The position numbers and the translations under genes are program-made. From NCBI RefSeq assembly GCF_018129685.1, contig NZ_JAFCLG010000003.1:186001-250000 (forward strand): a DNA stretch of 64,000 nucleotides. The letters are read 5' to 3'. Under the pieces are notes generated by a model that worked only from the letters and a program-made list of their open reading frames with translations, did not search any database and was not told where the DNA came from. This document shows, piece after piece, positions 35,534 to 44,091 of this stretch. Position 1 is the stretch's first letter. The number at the start of each line of letters is the position of its first letter. Source of the stretch: Bradyrhizobium manausense (lineage in GTDB: Bacteria > Pseudomonadota > Alphaproteobacteria > Rhizobiales > Xanthobacteraceae).

Positions 35534-37510
35534 ATGGATCTTTTAGCTCAAGCCCGGACCAAGGGCGTTCAGTCCGAATTCGTCGATGCCCTTGGAAAGC
35601 TGCGGGTCACCGCGCCCGAGGCGCTCAAATCCATCCTCGACGCGCTGCCCGAGAAGCGGGTCTATCGCTTCGTCAGCGGGCCGGTCGTGGTTCGCGCGCT
35701 AGGTCATCCGCGCACCGAGCTTGCGGCTATCGGCACACCGCCGCTGCAATGGAAAATCACCGGCAGCGGCCAAATCGGCGAACCTGATGTGATCGGGCAA
35801 GGCGAGACGCGTGAGCCGGTGATTGCCTGGCCCGCCGGCCTGCCGTTCGGCTATCACCGGCTGACCCTGACCGACGCGGCAGGCGCGAGCGAGGAGGTGC
35901 CGATGATCGTGGCACCCGAGCGGGCCTTTGGCGGCGATTTCGACCGCGGCTGGCTGCTCGCCGTGCAACTCTACAGCGTCCGCTCCGATCGCAATTGGGG
36001 CATCGGCGATTTCACCGATCTTTCGGGCCTCGTCAGGCTCGCCAAGCAACTTGGCGCCGACGGCGTCGGGCTTAATCCGCTGCATGTCCTGTTCGACGAC
36101 CATCCGGCCGACTGCAGCCCCTATTCGCCGAACAGCCGGCTGTTTCTCAATCCGCTCTATATCGACGTCGAGGCCATCCCGGAATTCTCGGCCGGCCTCA
36201 TCCCTGATGCGGCCGCGACTGCCGCGCGGCTGCGTGAAGGCGATCGTGTTCCCTATGCCGATATGGCGGCGCTCAAATGGCAGGGCCTCCGTGCCGCCTT
36301 TGACAGTTTCGTGAAGACCGCGACCGGCGTTCGTCGCAACCAGTTCGATGCCTTCCGCGCGGACCGCGGGCCGTTGTTGTCGCGCTTTGCCTGTTTCGAG
36401 GTGTTGCGCCACCGCTTCGTGTCGCCGTGGTGGGAATGGCCGTTGGAATGGCAGCAGCCGGACGATGCCAAATGCGCGAGCTTGCGCAGTGGCCCCGACA
36501 GGCACGACATCGAGTTCGTCGAATTCGTGCAGTGGACGGCGGATAGTCAATTGCACGCGGCCAAGGAGCTCTCCGCCGAGCTCGGCATGCGCGTCGGGCT
36601 CTATCTCGATGTCGCCGTCGGTGTGCAGTCCAATGGTTTCGATGCCTGGAACGAGCAGGCGGCGATTTCGCGCCATCTCGCAGTCGGCGCGCCGCCCGAC
36701 GTGCTCAACACCGTCGGGCAGGATTGGGGCCTCGCCGGTTTCAATGCAGGTGGCCTGGAGGCGCAATCCTTCGTGCCGTTCGCCGACATGGTGGCCGCCT
36801 CGATGCGCCATGCCGGCGCGATCAGGCTCGATCACGTGCTCGGGCTGAAGCGGCTTTATCTGGTGCCGCGCGGCTTCAAGCCCGACAACGGCGCCTATGT
36901 GCAGATGCCGCTCGAAGCGCTGCTGGCCGCGGTCGTGCGTGAGAGCGTCACGCACAAATGCATCGTGATCGGCGAAGACCTCGGCACCGTGCCGGAAGGC
37001 TTTCGCGAGACCATGCAGGATTTCGGCATCTGGTCCTATCTCGTCATGATGTTCGAGCGCGACGATGCCGGCCATTTCCGCAACATCGACCACTATCGGC
37101 CGAACGCGCTGGTGACGCTGAACACGCATGACCTCTGCACCTATGCCGGCTGGCGCTCGTTCAGCGATCTCAGGATGAAGCTCTCGCTCGGCCTCGATCC
37201 CGGCGAGAACGAGCAGGCGCGCTGGGACGCGCTCGGCGCGCTCGACCAGATCCTGCGCCAGAATGGCATCACCACCAACGATCTCTATTCGGTGCTCGGC
37301 TTCCTGTCGCGGACGCCATCGCGGCTGCTTGCGGTGTCGATGGAAGATCTGCTCGGCGTGATCGACCAGCCCAACATTCCCGGAACGATCGACGAGCATC
37401 CGAACTGGCGCCAGCGCCTGCCTGTGACGCTCGACAAGATCGCCTCCAAGGTCGATCTTCCGGCTTTGAAGGCGGCGACGCGGGAACGTTCGCTGGCCGG
37501 CGGGAGTTGA
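35534..37510 (+). CDS. malQ: 4-alpha-glucanotransferase (amylomaltase)
   Basis: A 658-aa GH77 enzyme that transfers glucan segments between malto-oligosaccharides and releases glucose. Signature regions are LYSVRSDRNWGIGDFTDL, DCSPYSPNSRLFLNPLYIDV, the nucleophile region AIRLDHVLGLKRLYLVPRG, the acid region IVIGEDLGTVPEG, and LNTHDLCTYAGW. The N-terminal 130 residues form the extra domain of long MalQ proteins. ATG 35534 (MDLLAQARTKG) is used; a TTG at 35516 is in frame upstream. It is divergent from glgE and precedes the GH15 gene by 30 bp in the same frame. It should recycle short chains left by TreYZ and GlgX. Confidence 0.96.
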   Translation: MDLLAQARTKGVQSEFVDALGKLRVTAPEALKSILDALPEKRVYRFVSGPVVVRALGHPRTELAAIGTPPLQWKITGSGQIGEPDVIGQGETREPVIAWPAGLPFGYHRLTLTDAAGASEEVPMIVAPERAFGGDFDRGWLLAVQLYSVRSDRNWGIGDFTDLSGLVRLAKQLGADGVGLNPLHVLFDDHPADCSPYSPNSRLFLNPLYIDVEAIPEFSAGLIPDAAATAARLREGDRVPYADMAALKWQGLRAAFDSFVKTATGVRRNQFDAFRADRGPLLSRFACFEVLRHRFVSPWWEWPLEWQQPDDAKCASLRSGPDRHDIEFVEFVQWTADSQLHAAKELSAELGMRVGLYLDVAVGVQSNGFDAWNEQAAISRHLAVGAPPDVLNTVGQDWGLAGFNAGGLEAQSFVPFADMVAASMRHAGAIRLDHVLGLKRLYLVPRGFKPDNGAYVQMPLEALLAAVVRESVTHKCIVIGEDLGTVPEGFRETMQDFGIWSYLVMMFERDDAGHFRNIDHYRPNALVTLNTHDLCTYAGWRSFSDLRMKLSLGLDPGENEQARWDALGALDQILRQNGITTNDLYSVLGFLSRTPSRLLAVSMEDLLGVIDQPNIPGTIDEHPNWRQRLPVTLDKIASKVDLPALKAATRERSLAGGS

Positions 37511-37540
37511 TGCGCGGGTATTTTTCAGGCTCGCAAACCA

Positions 37541-39343
37541 TTGTCAGAGAAGATCGAGGACTATGCGCTGATCGGCGACTGCGAGACCGCAGCGCTGGTC
37601 GGACGTAACGGCTCGATCGACTGGCTGTGCTGGCCGGCCTTCGATTCCGACGCCTGCTTTGCTGCGATCCTGGGTACGCACAGGAACGGCCGCTGGCTCG
37701 TCGCGCCGGGCGAGGACGTGACCTGCATCTCACGCCGCTATCTCGGCGACACCCTCATCCTCGAAACGCGTTTTGAGACCGGGAACGGAATCGTCGCGCT
37801 GATCGATTTCATGCCGCCGCGCGGCAAAGCCTCCGACATCGTTCGCCTGGTGCGCGGAATCCGCGGCACGGTGAAGATGCGGATGGAACTCGTGATCCGT
37901 TTCGGCTTCGGCGTCGACATTCCCTGGGTGCGGCGGATCGATCATTCGCTCCTCGCGGTCGCCGGCCAGGATATGACCGTGCTGCGCACGCCGGTCGAGA
38001 CGCGTGGCGAGGATCTGACGACGGTCGCCGAGTTCGAGGTGAAGGCCGGCGAGACCGTGCCGTTCGTGCTGACCTACGGCCCATCGCATCTCGATCCCCC
38101 TGAGGCGATCGACCCGGAGATCGCGCTGCAGGAGACGGAGAAGTTCTGGCAGGAATGGTCCAGCCGCTCCACGCATGACGGCGAATATCGCGACCTCGTC
38201 ATGCGCTCGCTAATCACGCTCAAGGCGCTCACCTTTGGCCCGACCGGCGGCATCGTCGCCGCACCGACCGCGTCCTTGCCGGAAAAGCTCGGCGGTGCCA
38301 GGAACTGGGACTACCGCTTCTGCTGGCTGCGCGATGCCACTTTCACGCTGCTGGCGCTGATGAATTCGGGTTACACCGAGGAAGCCTCGGCCTGGCACAA
38401 TTGGCTCCTGCGTGCGGCAGCCGGGTCGCCCGCCAATATGCAGATCATGTACGGCATCTGGGGACAGCGGCGGCTGCTGGAATGGGAGGCGGGCTGGCTC
38501 GATGGCTATGAGGGTGCCAAGCCGGTGCGCGTCGGCAATGCCGCGCATGCGCAGCTTCAGCTCGACGTCTACGGCGAATTGATCGACGCCTTCCATCAGT
38601 CGCGCATGGCCAGGCTCAAGCTCGACGACGAGACCTGGGCGCTGGAACGCGCGGTGCTCGATCATCTCGCCGAAGTCTGGGACCGGCCCGATCATGGCAT
38701 CTGGGAGCGGCGAGGGCAGCCCAGGCACTACGTCTTCTCCAAGGTGATGACCTGGGTCGCTTTCGACCGCGCCATCAAGAGCGCCGAGACCTTTGGCTTC
38801 AAGGCGCCACTATTGCAGTGGCGCGCCTTGCGCGAGGCCATCCACCGCGACGTCTGTAGCAAGGGCTTTGACGCGGATGAGGGTGCCTTCCTCGAGTCCT
38901 ATGGCTCGAAACTGTGCGATGCCAGCCTCCTGCTGTTGCCGGCGGTCGGCTTCCTGGCGGCCGACGACCCGCGCATCCGCGGCACCATCGCGGCGGTCGA
39001 AAGACACATGATGCGTGATGGCTTCGTGCTCAGGCACGATCCCCGGGAGATCTCCGAGGAGAAGCAGCCGATCGAGGGCGCGTTCCTGGCCTGCACCCTG
39101 TGGCTTGCCGACGCCCACGTGCTTTCAGGCGACCTTGACAAGGCGCAGGCGCTGTTCGATCGCGTCGCAGCGCTTGCGAACGATGTCGGGCTATTGGCCG
39201 AGGAATACGACTCCATCGCGCGCCGGCAGACCGGAAACTTCCCGCAAGCGCTGACCCACATCGCGCTGATCAACACCGCGCATAATCTCTCAGCGGCAAG
39301 GCATGCCAGCGACAAGCCGGCGATGCAGCGGTCGAAGTCATGA
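37541..39343 (+). CDS. glycoside hydrolase family 15 protein (glucoamylase or trehalase)
   Basis: A 600-aa cytosolic GH15 enzyme (no signal peptide). The N-terminus IEDYALIGDCETAALVGRNG then SIDWLCWPAFDS is the bacterial GH15 pattern; the (alpha/alpha)6 barrel has WDYRFCWLRDATFTLLAL, the acid region DHGIWERRGQPRHYVFSKVM and the base region LAEEYDSIARRQTGNFPQA. Bacterial GH15 enzymes include glucan hydrolases and trehalases; the two cannot be separated here, though the cluster context makes trehalase reasonable. The only in-frame start after the malQ stop is TTG 37541. It is probably co-transcribed with malQ. Confidence 0.88.
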   Translation: MSEKIEDYALIGDCETAALVGRNGSIDWLCWPAFDSDACFAAILGTHRNGRWLVAPGEDVTCISRRYLGDTLILETRFETGNGIVALIDFMPPRGKASDIVRLVRGIRGTVKMRMELVIRFGFGVDIPWVRRIDHSLLAVAGQDMTVLRTPVETRGEDLTTVAEFEVKAGETVPFVLTYGPSHLDPPEAIDPEIALQETEKFWQEWSSRSTHDGEYRDLVMRSLITLKALTFGPTGGIVAAPTASLPEKLGGARNWDYRFCWLRDATFTLLALMNSGYTEEASAWHNWLLRAAAGSPANMQIMYGIWGQRRLLEWEAGWLDGYEGAKPVRVGNAAHAQLQLDVYGELIDAFHQSRMARLKLDDETWALERAVLDHLAEVWDRPDHGIWERRGQPRHYVFSKVMTWVAFDRAIKSAETFGFKAPLLQWRALREAIHRDVCSKGFDADEGAFLESYGSKLCDASLLLLPAVGFLAADDPRIRGTIAAVERHMMRDGFVLRHDPREISEEKQPIEGAFLACTLWLADAHVLSGDLDKAQALFDRVAALANDVGLLAEEYDSIARRQTGNFPQALTHIALINTAHNLSAARHASDKPAMQRSKS

Positions 39344-39372
39344 GACGCGAGGTTGATCGGTGCCCGGCGGGC

Positions 39373-39401
39373 TTCACCTCTCGCCGCCGGGGAGAGGTGA
39401 A
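39373..39401. terminator. stem-loop between convergent genes
   Basis: A perfect 10-bp stem, TTCACCTCTC (39373-39382) and GAGAGGTGAA (39392-39401), with a 9-base GC loop, between the GH15 gene and the convergent HAD gene. No T-tract follows on either strand, so it is either a hairpin that assists termination or a remnant of the CTCTCCCC-type repeat family. Confidence 0.4.
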
Positions 39402-39435
39402 CAACGCGCGGCGGGCGAAAGCCTTCTGGCGCTAG

Positions 39436-40248
39436 CTAACCCACCCCATTCCGCTTCAAAATCATCTCCATCGCCTCGGCAAAACCATCCTGCTCGTTGC
39501 TCGCGGTGACGTTGGTGGCCTGGTCCTTGACGCTGTCGGTGGCGTTGCCCATGGCGATCGAGGTGCCGCTGACGCGGAACATCGCAAGATCGTTCTGCAT
39601 GTCGCCGATGGTGGCGACCGCATCCAGGGAAATGTCGAGGCGCTTGGCCATCGCCTGCACGAAGGTGCCCTTGTCGAAGCCGGGCGGGGTGATGTCGAGA
39701 TAATAGGTCTGCGAGCGGACGGCCGTCGCCTCGCTGCCGAGCGCCTGCTGCATGGCCTTCTCGCAGGCCTCGAGGCCGGCCGCATCGGCGCTGGCGCCGA
39801 CGATCTTGCAGGCGCTGGCGAGGTACGGCGTGAAGTCCGTCACGATGGTCGGGTCGGCGCGGATCGTGTGCTGCTCGTGCCCGACGTATTTTCCATCAGG
39901 GTTGTCGATCAGCCATTCGTCGGCGGTGAACAGCCAGATGTCGGCCCGGTATTCGCGCAGGATTTGCAACGACCGTTCGGCTGCATGCCGGGGGATCAGA
40001 TGCTGCTCGACCGGATTCATCTCGGGATCGACGATCGAGGAGCCGTTGAACGGGCCGACCGGCAGCCACAGCGCGAGCGGCTCGATCAGGAATCGCATGC
40101 CGATCGCGGGGCGGCTGGAGGTGATGGTGAAGCCGATGCCGGCCTGATGCAGCCGCTGCACCGCGGACCGCGCGCGATCGGTCAGCGTCTTGTCCTTGGT
40201 GAGCAGGGTGCCGTCGACGTCGGAGACCACGAGTGAGATTTTCGTCAT
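39436..40248 (-). CDS. Cof-type HAD-IIB family hydrolase
   Basis: A 270-aa haloacid-dehalogenase-superfamily phosphatase. Motif I is VVSDVDGTLL (Asp nucleophile and acid), motif II is TITSSRP, motif III the lysine around FDKGTFVQAM, and motif IV GDMQNDLAMF, followed by the Cof signature SIAMGNATDSVKDQATNVT. The large C2B cap fits sugar-phosphate phosphatases of the Cof/YbiV type. It lies 25 bp after gntK at the end of the sugar-phosphate operon, so a sugar or phosphogluconate-related substrate is likely (inference). Confidence 0.88.
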   Translation of the reverse strand: MTKISLVVSDVDGTLLTKDKTLTDRARSAVQRLHQAGIGFTITSSRPAIGMRFLIEPLALWLPVGPFNGSSIVDPEMNPVEQHLIPRHAAERSLQILREYRADIWLFTADEWLIDNPDGKYVGHEQHTIRADPTIVTDFTPYLASACKIVGASADAAGLEACEKAMQQALGSEATAVRSQTYYLDITPPGFDKGTFVQAMAKRLDISLDAVATIGDMQNDLAMFRVSGTSIAMGNATDSVKDQATNVTASNEQDGFAEAMEMILKRNGVG

Positions 40249-40273
40249 GGCAGTACCCCAGGGTTTACAGGCC

Positions 40274-40804
40274 TCAGCGTTTTCCGCCGTCGATTTTCAG
40301 CTGCCGCATGATGCCATCGACGATGGCCTCGACCGATTCGTCGATCGACGCCGTGATGACATGCTCGCTCGCATCCGGCGGCTCCAGCGTGTTGAACTGG
40401 CTGGTCAGCAGCCCGGGCGGCATGAAGTGGCCCTTGCGGTTGGCGAGCCGGTCGGCGATCAGCTCCTGCGTGCCCTTCAGGAACACGAAGCGGACATCGC
40501 CGCGCCCGCGCAGCAGCACATCGCGATAGGTGTGCTTGAGCGCCGAACAGGCGATGATCACGTGCTCGCCGCGCCCGCAGACCCGCGCGATCTCGTCCGC
40601 GATGGCGTTGAGCCAGGGCCAGCGGTCCTCGTCGGTGAGGGGATGGCCGGCGCGCATCTTCTCGACATTGCTCGCGGGGTGAAAACTGTCGCCGTCCTCG
40701 AACCGCCAGCCGAGACGCCTGCCGAGCAATTCCGCAACCGTGCTCTTGCCCGAGCCCGACACGCCCATCACGATCAACGCACAAGGAGCTTTAACGCGGC
40801 CCAC
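40274..40804 (-). CDS. gntK: gluconokinase
   Basis: A 176-aa GntK-type kinase that phosphorylates D-gluconate to 6-phosphogluconate. The P-loop is VMGVSGSGKSTV, then FEDGDSFHPASNVEKM, GHPLTDEDRWPWL, CSALKHTYRDVLL and GHFMPPGLLTSQF are characteristic. The GTG at 40804 is chosen because a perfect GGAGG lies 6 bases upstream and the start overlaps the pgl stop by 14 bp; a longer frame to 40891 lacks similarity. Its product is the direct substrate of Gnd encoded upstream in the operon. Confidence 0.95.
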   Translation of the reverse strand: MGRVKAPCALIVMGVSGSGKSTVAELLGRRLGWRFEDGDSFHPASNVEKMRAGHPLTDEDRWPWLNAIADEIARVCGRGEHVIIACSALKHTYRDVLLRGRGDVRFVFLKGTQELIADRLANRKGHFMPPGLLTSQFNTLEPPDASEHVITASIDESVEAIVDGIMRQLKIDGGKR

Positions 40805-41540
40805 GAATTCCCTCCGGAAGCGCGCCCCTATCGACCAGCCAGATGGTCTCACCATTCGAGCGCGCGCGATTGGCCGGCAGAGTCTCGCCATCGAGGAGGC
40901 GCGTCAAGATCGGCTGCTTGTCGTGCCCTGATATCTCGAACAGCATTTCGCGGCAGGAGGCCAGCACGGGAAGCGTCAGCGAGACCCGAGGCACGAAGGG
41001 CGCGACATTGGCCTTGGGCACGCCAACGACCCAGCGCGTGGTCTCCTCGATGGCGGGATAGCCTGGAAACAGCGAGGCGGTGTGGCCATCGGGACCTGCG
41101 CCCATCAGGACGAGATCGAACAGCGGCCGCAATGGATCGAGCCGATCCGATCCGTAGAAGGCCTGAAGCGCGTGCGCATAGGCCGCCGCGCTCTCGTCCG
41201 GATTTTCAACCATTGTCGGAATCGGGTGGATATGGCCCGAGGGCGCGCTGCGGTCGAGAAACGCGGCGCGGGCAACCGCCATATTGTTGAGGGGATCGCT
41301 CTCGGGGACAAAGCGCTCATCGCCGATGAACCAGTGCACGCGATCCCACGGAATCCTGCCGCGCCAGGCGTCGCTGCCGAGCAGTTGATAGAGCTTTTTA
41401 GGGCTCGAGCCGCCGGTGAGGCAGATCGCGATGCTGCCGGGATTGGCCACCATCCGAGCCACCACCCGCTCGGCTGCCGCTTGCGCAAGAGCCTCGGCAT
41501 CGGCAACGACGATCAGCTTCGGCTCGCTCGCCGCCACCAT
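40791..41540 (-). CDS. pgl: 6-phosphogluconolactonase
   Basis: A 249-aa DevB/Pgl enzyme that hydrolyses the lactone made by Zwf. Motifs are ICLTGGSSPKKLYQLL, VHWFIGDERFVPESDPLNN and LVLMGAGPDGHTASLFPG. The ATG at 41540 overlaps the zwf TGA (TGATG), a typical coupled start; a GTG directly before it is the alternative. It sits between zwf and gntK, matching the order of the oxidative pathway. Confidence 0.95.
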   Translation of the reverse strand: MVAASEPKLIVVADAEALAQAAAERVVARMVANPGSIAICLTGGSSPKKLYQLLGSDAWRGRIPWDRVHWFIGDERFVPESDPLNNMAVARAAFLDRSAPSGHIHPIPTMVENPDESAAAYAHALQAFYGSDRLDPLRPLFDLVLMGAGPDGHTASLFPGYPAIEETTRWVVGVPKANVAPFVPRVSLTLPVLASCREMLFEISGHDKQPILTRLLDGETLPANRARSNGETIWLVDRGALPEGIRGPR

Positions 41541-43051
41541 CACGAGAATTTCCGCCAGCTGCGGCCGTCGCGTCGCAGCAGCTCGTCGGCGCAGGCCGGG
41601 CCGTCGCTGCCGGCCTCATAGGTCTCGATGCCATTGCTGCCCGCGCTCTTCCAGGCGTCGAGGAACGGTTGCACCGCGGCCCAGCCGGCCTCGATGCCAT
41701 CGGCGCGCTGGAACAGGATATTGTCCCCGATCATGCAGTCGTAGATCAGCGTCTCGTAACCGGTCGAAGGATCGGCCCGGAAATAATCGCCGTATTTGAA
41801 CTTCATTTCGACGCCGTCGATGGTGATGCTGGGCCCTGGGATCTTGGCATTGAACTGAAGCTCGATGGTCTCGGTCGGCGCAATGCCGATGGTGAGGAAG
41901 TTCTGCGAGAGCCGGTCGATCGTCGTGCCCGAAAACATCGACAGCGGCGCCTGCTTGAACTTGATCGCCACCTCGGTCCGCTTGTGACCCAGCGCCTTGC
42001 CGGTGCGTAGATAAAAAGGCACGCCGGCCCAGCGCCAATTGTCGATCATCAGCTTCAGCGCGACATAGGTCTCGGTGGTGCTGTCGGCCTTGACCTCCTC
42101 GGTCTTGCAATAGTCCGCGATCTCGTCGTCGCCGATCCGGCCGGCGAGATATTGCCCGCGAACCGAGTTTCTCAGCGCCTCCTCGTGGTTCGGCTGCTGG
42201 ATCGAGGTCAGCACCTCGGCTTTCTCCGAACGCACGGAATGGGCGTCGAAGCGCGCCGGCGGCTCCATCGCCACCAGGGACATCAGCTGAAACAGATGGT
42301 TCGGCACCATGTCACGCAGCGCGCCGGTGGCGTCATAGAAGCCACCGCGATGGCCGACGCCGAGTTTCTCCTCCACGGTGATCTGGATGTGGTCGATGTG
42401 GTTGCGATTCCAGATCGGCTCGAACATGCCGTTGGCAAAGCGCAGCACCAGGATGTTCTGCACCGTCTCCTTGCCGAGATAATGGTCGATCCGGTAGATC
42501 TGGTGCTCGTCCATGATCTTCAGGAGCTCGGCATTGAGCGCCTTGGCCGATGCGAGGTCGGTGCCAAAAGGCTTTTCGATCACCAGCCGCCGCCAGGCGC
42601 CGTTCTGCTTCATCATGCCGGTGCGGCCGAGCTCGCGCGCGGTCGGGGCGAACGCGGCCGGCGGCGTCGCCAGATAGAACAGGCGGTTGCCGCCGGTGTC
42701 CTGCGCGCATTCCAGCGAATCCAGATGCTCGCGCAGGCGATCGAACGAGGGCGGATCCTTCGGATCGGCCTCGACGAAGGTCACGCATTCCAGCAGCTTC
42801 CGGGCGATGTCATCGTCCACCGGCCGCGTTGCGAATTGCTTCAGGCCCTTCAGCAGGCTGTCGCGCAGCTCGTCGTCGGACTGGCTCTTGCGGGCGACGC
42901 CGACGACGCAGAATTTTTCCGGCAGCAGATGTTCGGCGGCCAGATTGTAGAGCGACGGCATCACCAGGCGGTGGGTGAGGTCGCCGGTCACGCCAAAGAT
43001 GACGAAAGCGCAATTTTCCGGCTTGCGCTTGGCTTGCGGGTCTTTTGTCAC
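41540..43051 (-). CDS. zwf: glucose-6-phosphate 1-dehydrogenase
   Basis: A 503-aa enzyme that oxidises glucose 6-phosphate to 6-phosphogluconolactone with NADP+ or NAD+. The cofactor motif is FGVTGDLTHRL (a variant of GASGDL), the substrate-binding segment is YRIDHYLGKETVQN with the catalytic histidine, and EKPFGTDLASA and HIDHIQITVEE are typical. Length is normal. The start is GTG 43051 (MTKDPQAKRKPENC), 29 bp after gnd. It feeds both the pentose-phosphate and Entner-Doudoroff routes; no edd or eda is in the window. Confidence 0.97.
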   Translation of the reverse strand: MTKDPQAKRKPENCAFVIFGVTGDLTHRLVMPSLYNLAAEHLLPEKFCVVGVARKSQSDDELRDSLLKGLKQFATRPVDDDIARKLLECVTFVEADPKDPPSFDRLREHLDSLECAQDTGGNRLFYLATPPAAFAPTARELGRTGMMKQNGAWRRLVIEKPFGTDLASAKALNAELLKIMDEHQIYRIDHYLGKETVQNILVLRFANGMFEPIWNRNHIDHIQITVEEKLGVGHRGGFYDATGALRDMVPNHLFQLMSLVAMEPPARFDAHSVRSEKAEVLTSIQQPNHEEALRNSVRGQYLAGRIGDDEIADYCKTEEVKADSTTETYVALKLMIDNWRWAGVPFYLRTGKALGHKRTEVAIKFKQAPLSMFSGTTIDRLSQNFLTIGIAPTETIELQFNAKIPGPSITIDGVEMKFKYGDYFRADPSTGYETLIYDCMIGDNILFQRADGIEAGWAAVQPFLDAWKSAGSNGIETYEAGSDGPACADELLRRDGRSWRKFS

Positions 43052-43080
43052 GAACTGATGGCCTTCGCTTGATCGAGTTC

Positions 43081-44079
43081 TTATTTGGGCTTCGAAGCGT
43101 CCGGCTGCTTCGGCTCCTTGTGACCGCCGAAACCCGCGCGCATCGCGGAGAGAAGTTTTTCGGCGAAGGTGTGTTCCTTGCGGGAACGGAAACGTGCGTA
43201 GAGTGCGGCGGTGAGCACTTCGGCCGGCACGGCCTCGTCGATCGCGGCATTGACGGTCCAGCGGCCTTCGCCGGAATCTTCGACGAAGCCGGAATATTCC
43301 GCGAGCTGCGGGCTGTCGGCGAGCGCGGTCGAGGTGAGATCGAGCAGCCAGGACGGGATCACCGAGCCGCGCCGCCAGACCTCGGCGATGTCGGCGAGAT
43401 CGAACTCATAACGATGGTCCGCTGGCAGCGCCTCGATATTGGCGTTCTTGAGAATATCAAAACCCTCGGCATAGGCCTGCATCAATCCATATTCGATGCC
43501 GTTGTGGATCATCTTGACGAAATGACCGGCGCCGACCGGGCCTGCGTGGATGTAGCCCTGCTCGATGCGGGGATCGCGTCCGTCGCGTCCCTCCGTGCGC
43601 GGAATGTCGCCGGCGCCGGGCGCGAGTGCTGCGAAGATCGGGTCGAGCCGGTCGACGACCTGCTTCTCGCCGCCGATCATCATGCAATAACCCCGGTCGA
43701 GGCCCCAGACGCCACCCGAGGTGCCGACGTCGACATAGTGGATGCCGCGCGCTTTCAGCGCCTTGCCGCGGCGAACGTCGTCCTGCCAGAAGGTGTTGCC
43801 GCCGTCGATGATGACGTCGCCTTCCTGCATCACGCCTGCGATCGTCTCGATGGTCGCTTCCGTGATGCGCCCCGCGGGCAGCATCACCCAGGCCGTGCGC
43901 GGCCGCTCCAGTTTCGAGATGAATTCTTCCAGCGTCGCCGAGCCGACCGCGCCGTCGGCCGCAAGACCGGCGACGGCCTTGGCGTCCTTGTCATAGACCA
44001 CGGTCGAATGTCCATGGCGCATCAGGCGGCGAACGATGTTGCCGCCCATCCGGCCGAGGCCGATCATGCCGAGTTGCAT
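43081..44079 (-). CDS. gnd: 6-phosphogluconate dehydrogenase, decarboxylating (short type)
   Basis: A 332-aa enzyme that converts 6-phosphogluconate to ribulose 5-phosphate, CO2 and reduced cofactor. The N-terminal Rossmann motif [16 protein letters not shown], the [20 protein letters not shown] segment and the catalytic [17 protein letters not shown] are present. It belongs to the short, YqeC/GntZ-type class (about 300-335 aa, commonly NAD+-using), unlike the 470-aa E. coli Gnd. The ATG at 44079 follows tal-pgi by 12 bp. Confidence 0.95.
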   Translation of the reverse strand: MQLGMIGLGRMGGNIVRRLMRHGHSTVVYDKDAKAVAGLAADGAVGSATLEEFISKLERPRTAWVMLPAGRITEATIETIAGVMQEGDVIIDGGNTFWQDDVRRGKALKARGIHYVDVGTSGGVWGLDRGYCMMIGGEKQVVDRLDPIFAALAPGAGDIPRTEGRDGRDPRIEQGYIHAGPVGAGHFVKMIHNGIEYGLMQAYAEGFDILKNANIEALPADHRYEFDLADIAEVWRRGSVIPSWLLDLTSTALADSPQLAEYSGFVEDSGEGRWTVNAAIDEAVPAEVLTAALYARFRSRKEHTFAEKLLSAMRAGFGGHKEPKQPDASKPK

Positions 44080-44091
44080 TGAGATATTTCC

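Noticed and set aside
39344..39435. Intrinsic terminator after the GH15 gene
   Set aside because: The hairpin is perfect but no T-tract follows on either strand, so it is reported only as a stem-loop.
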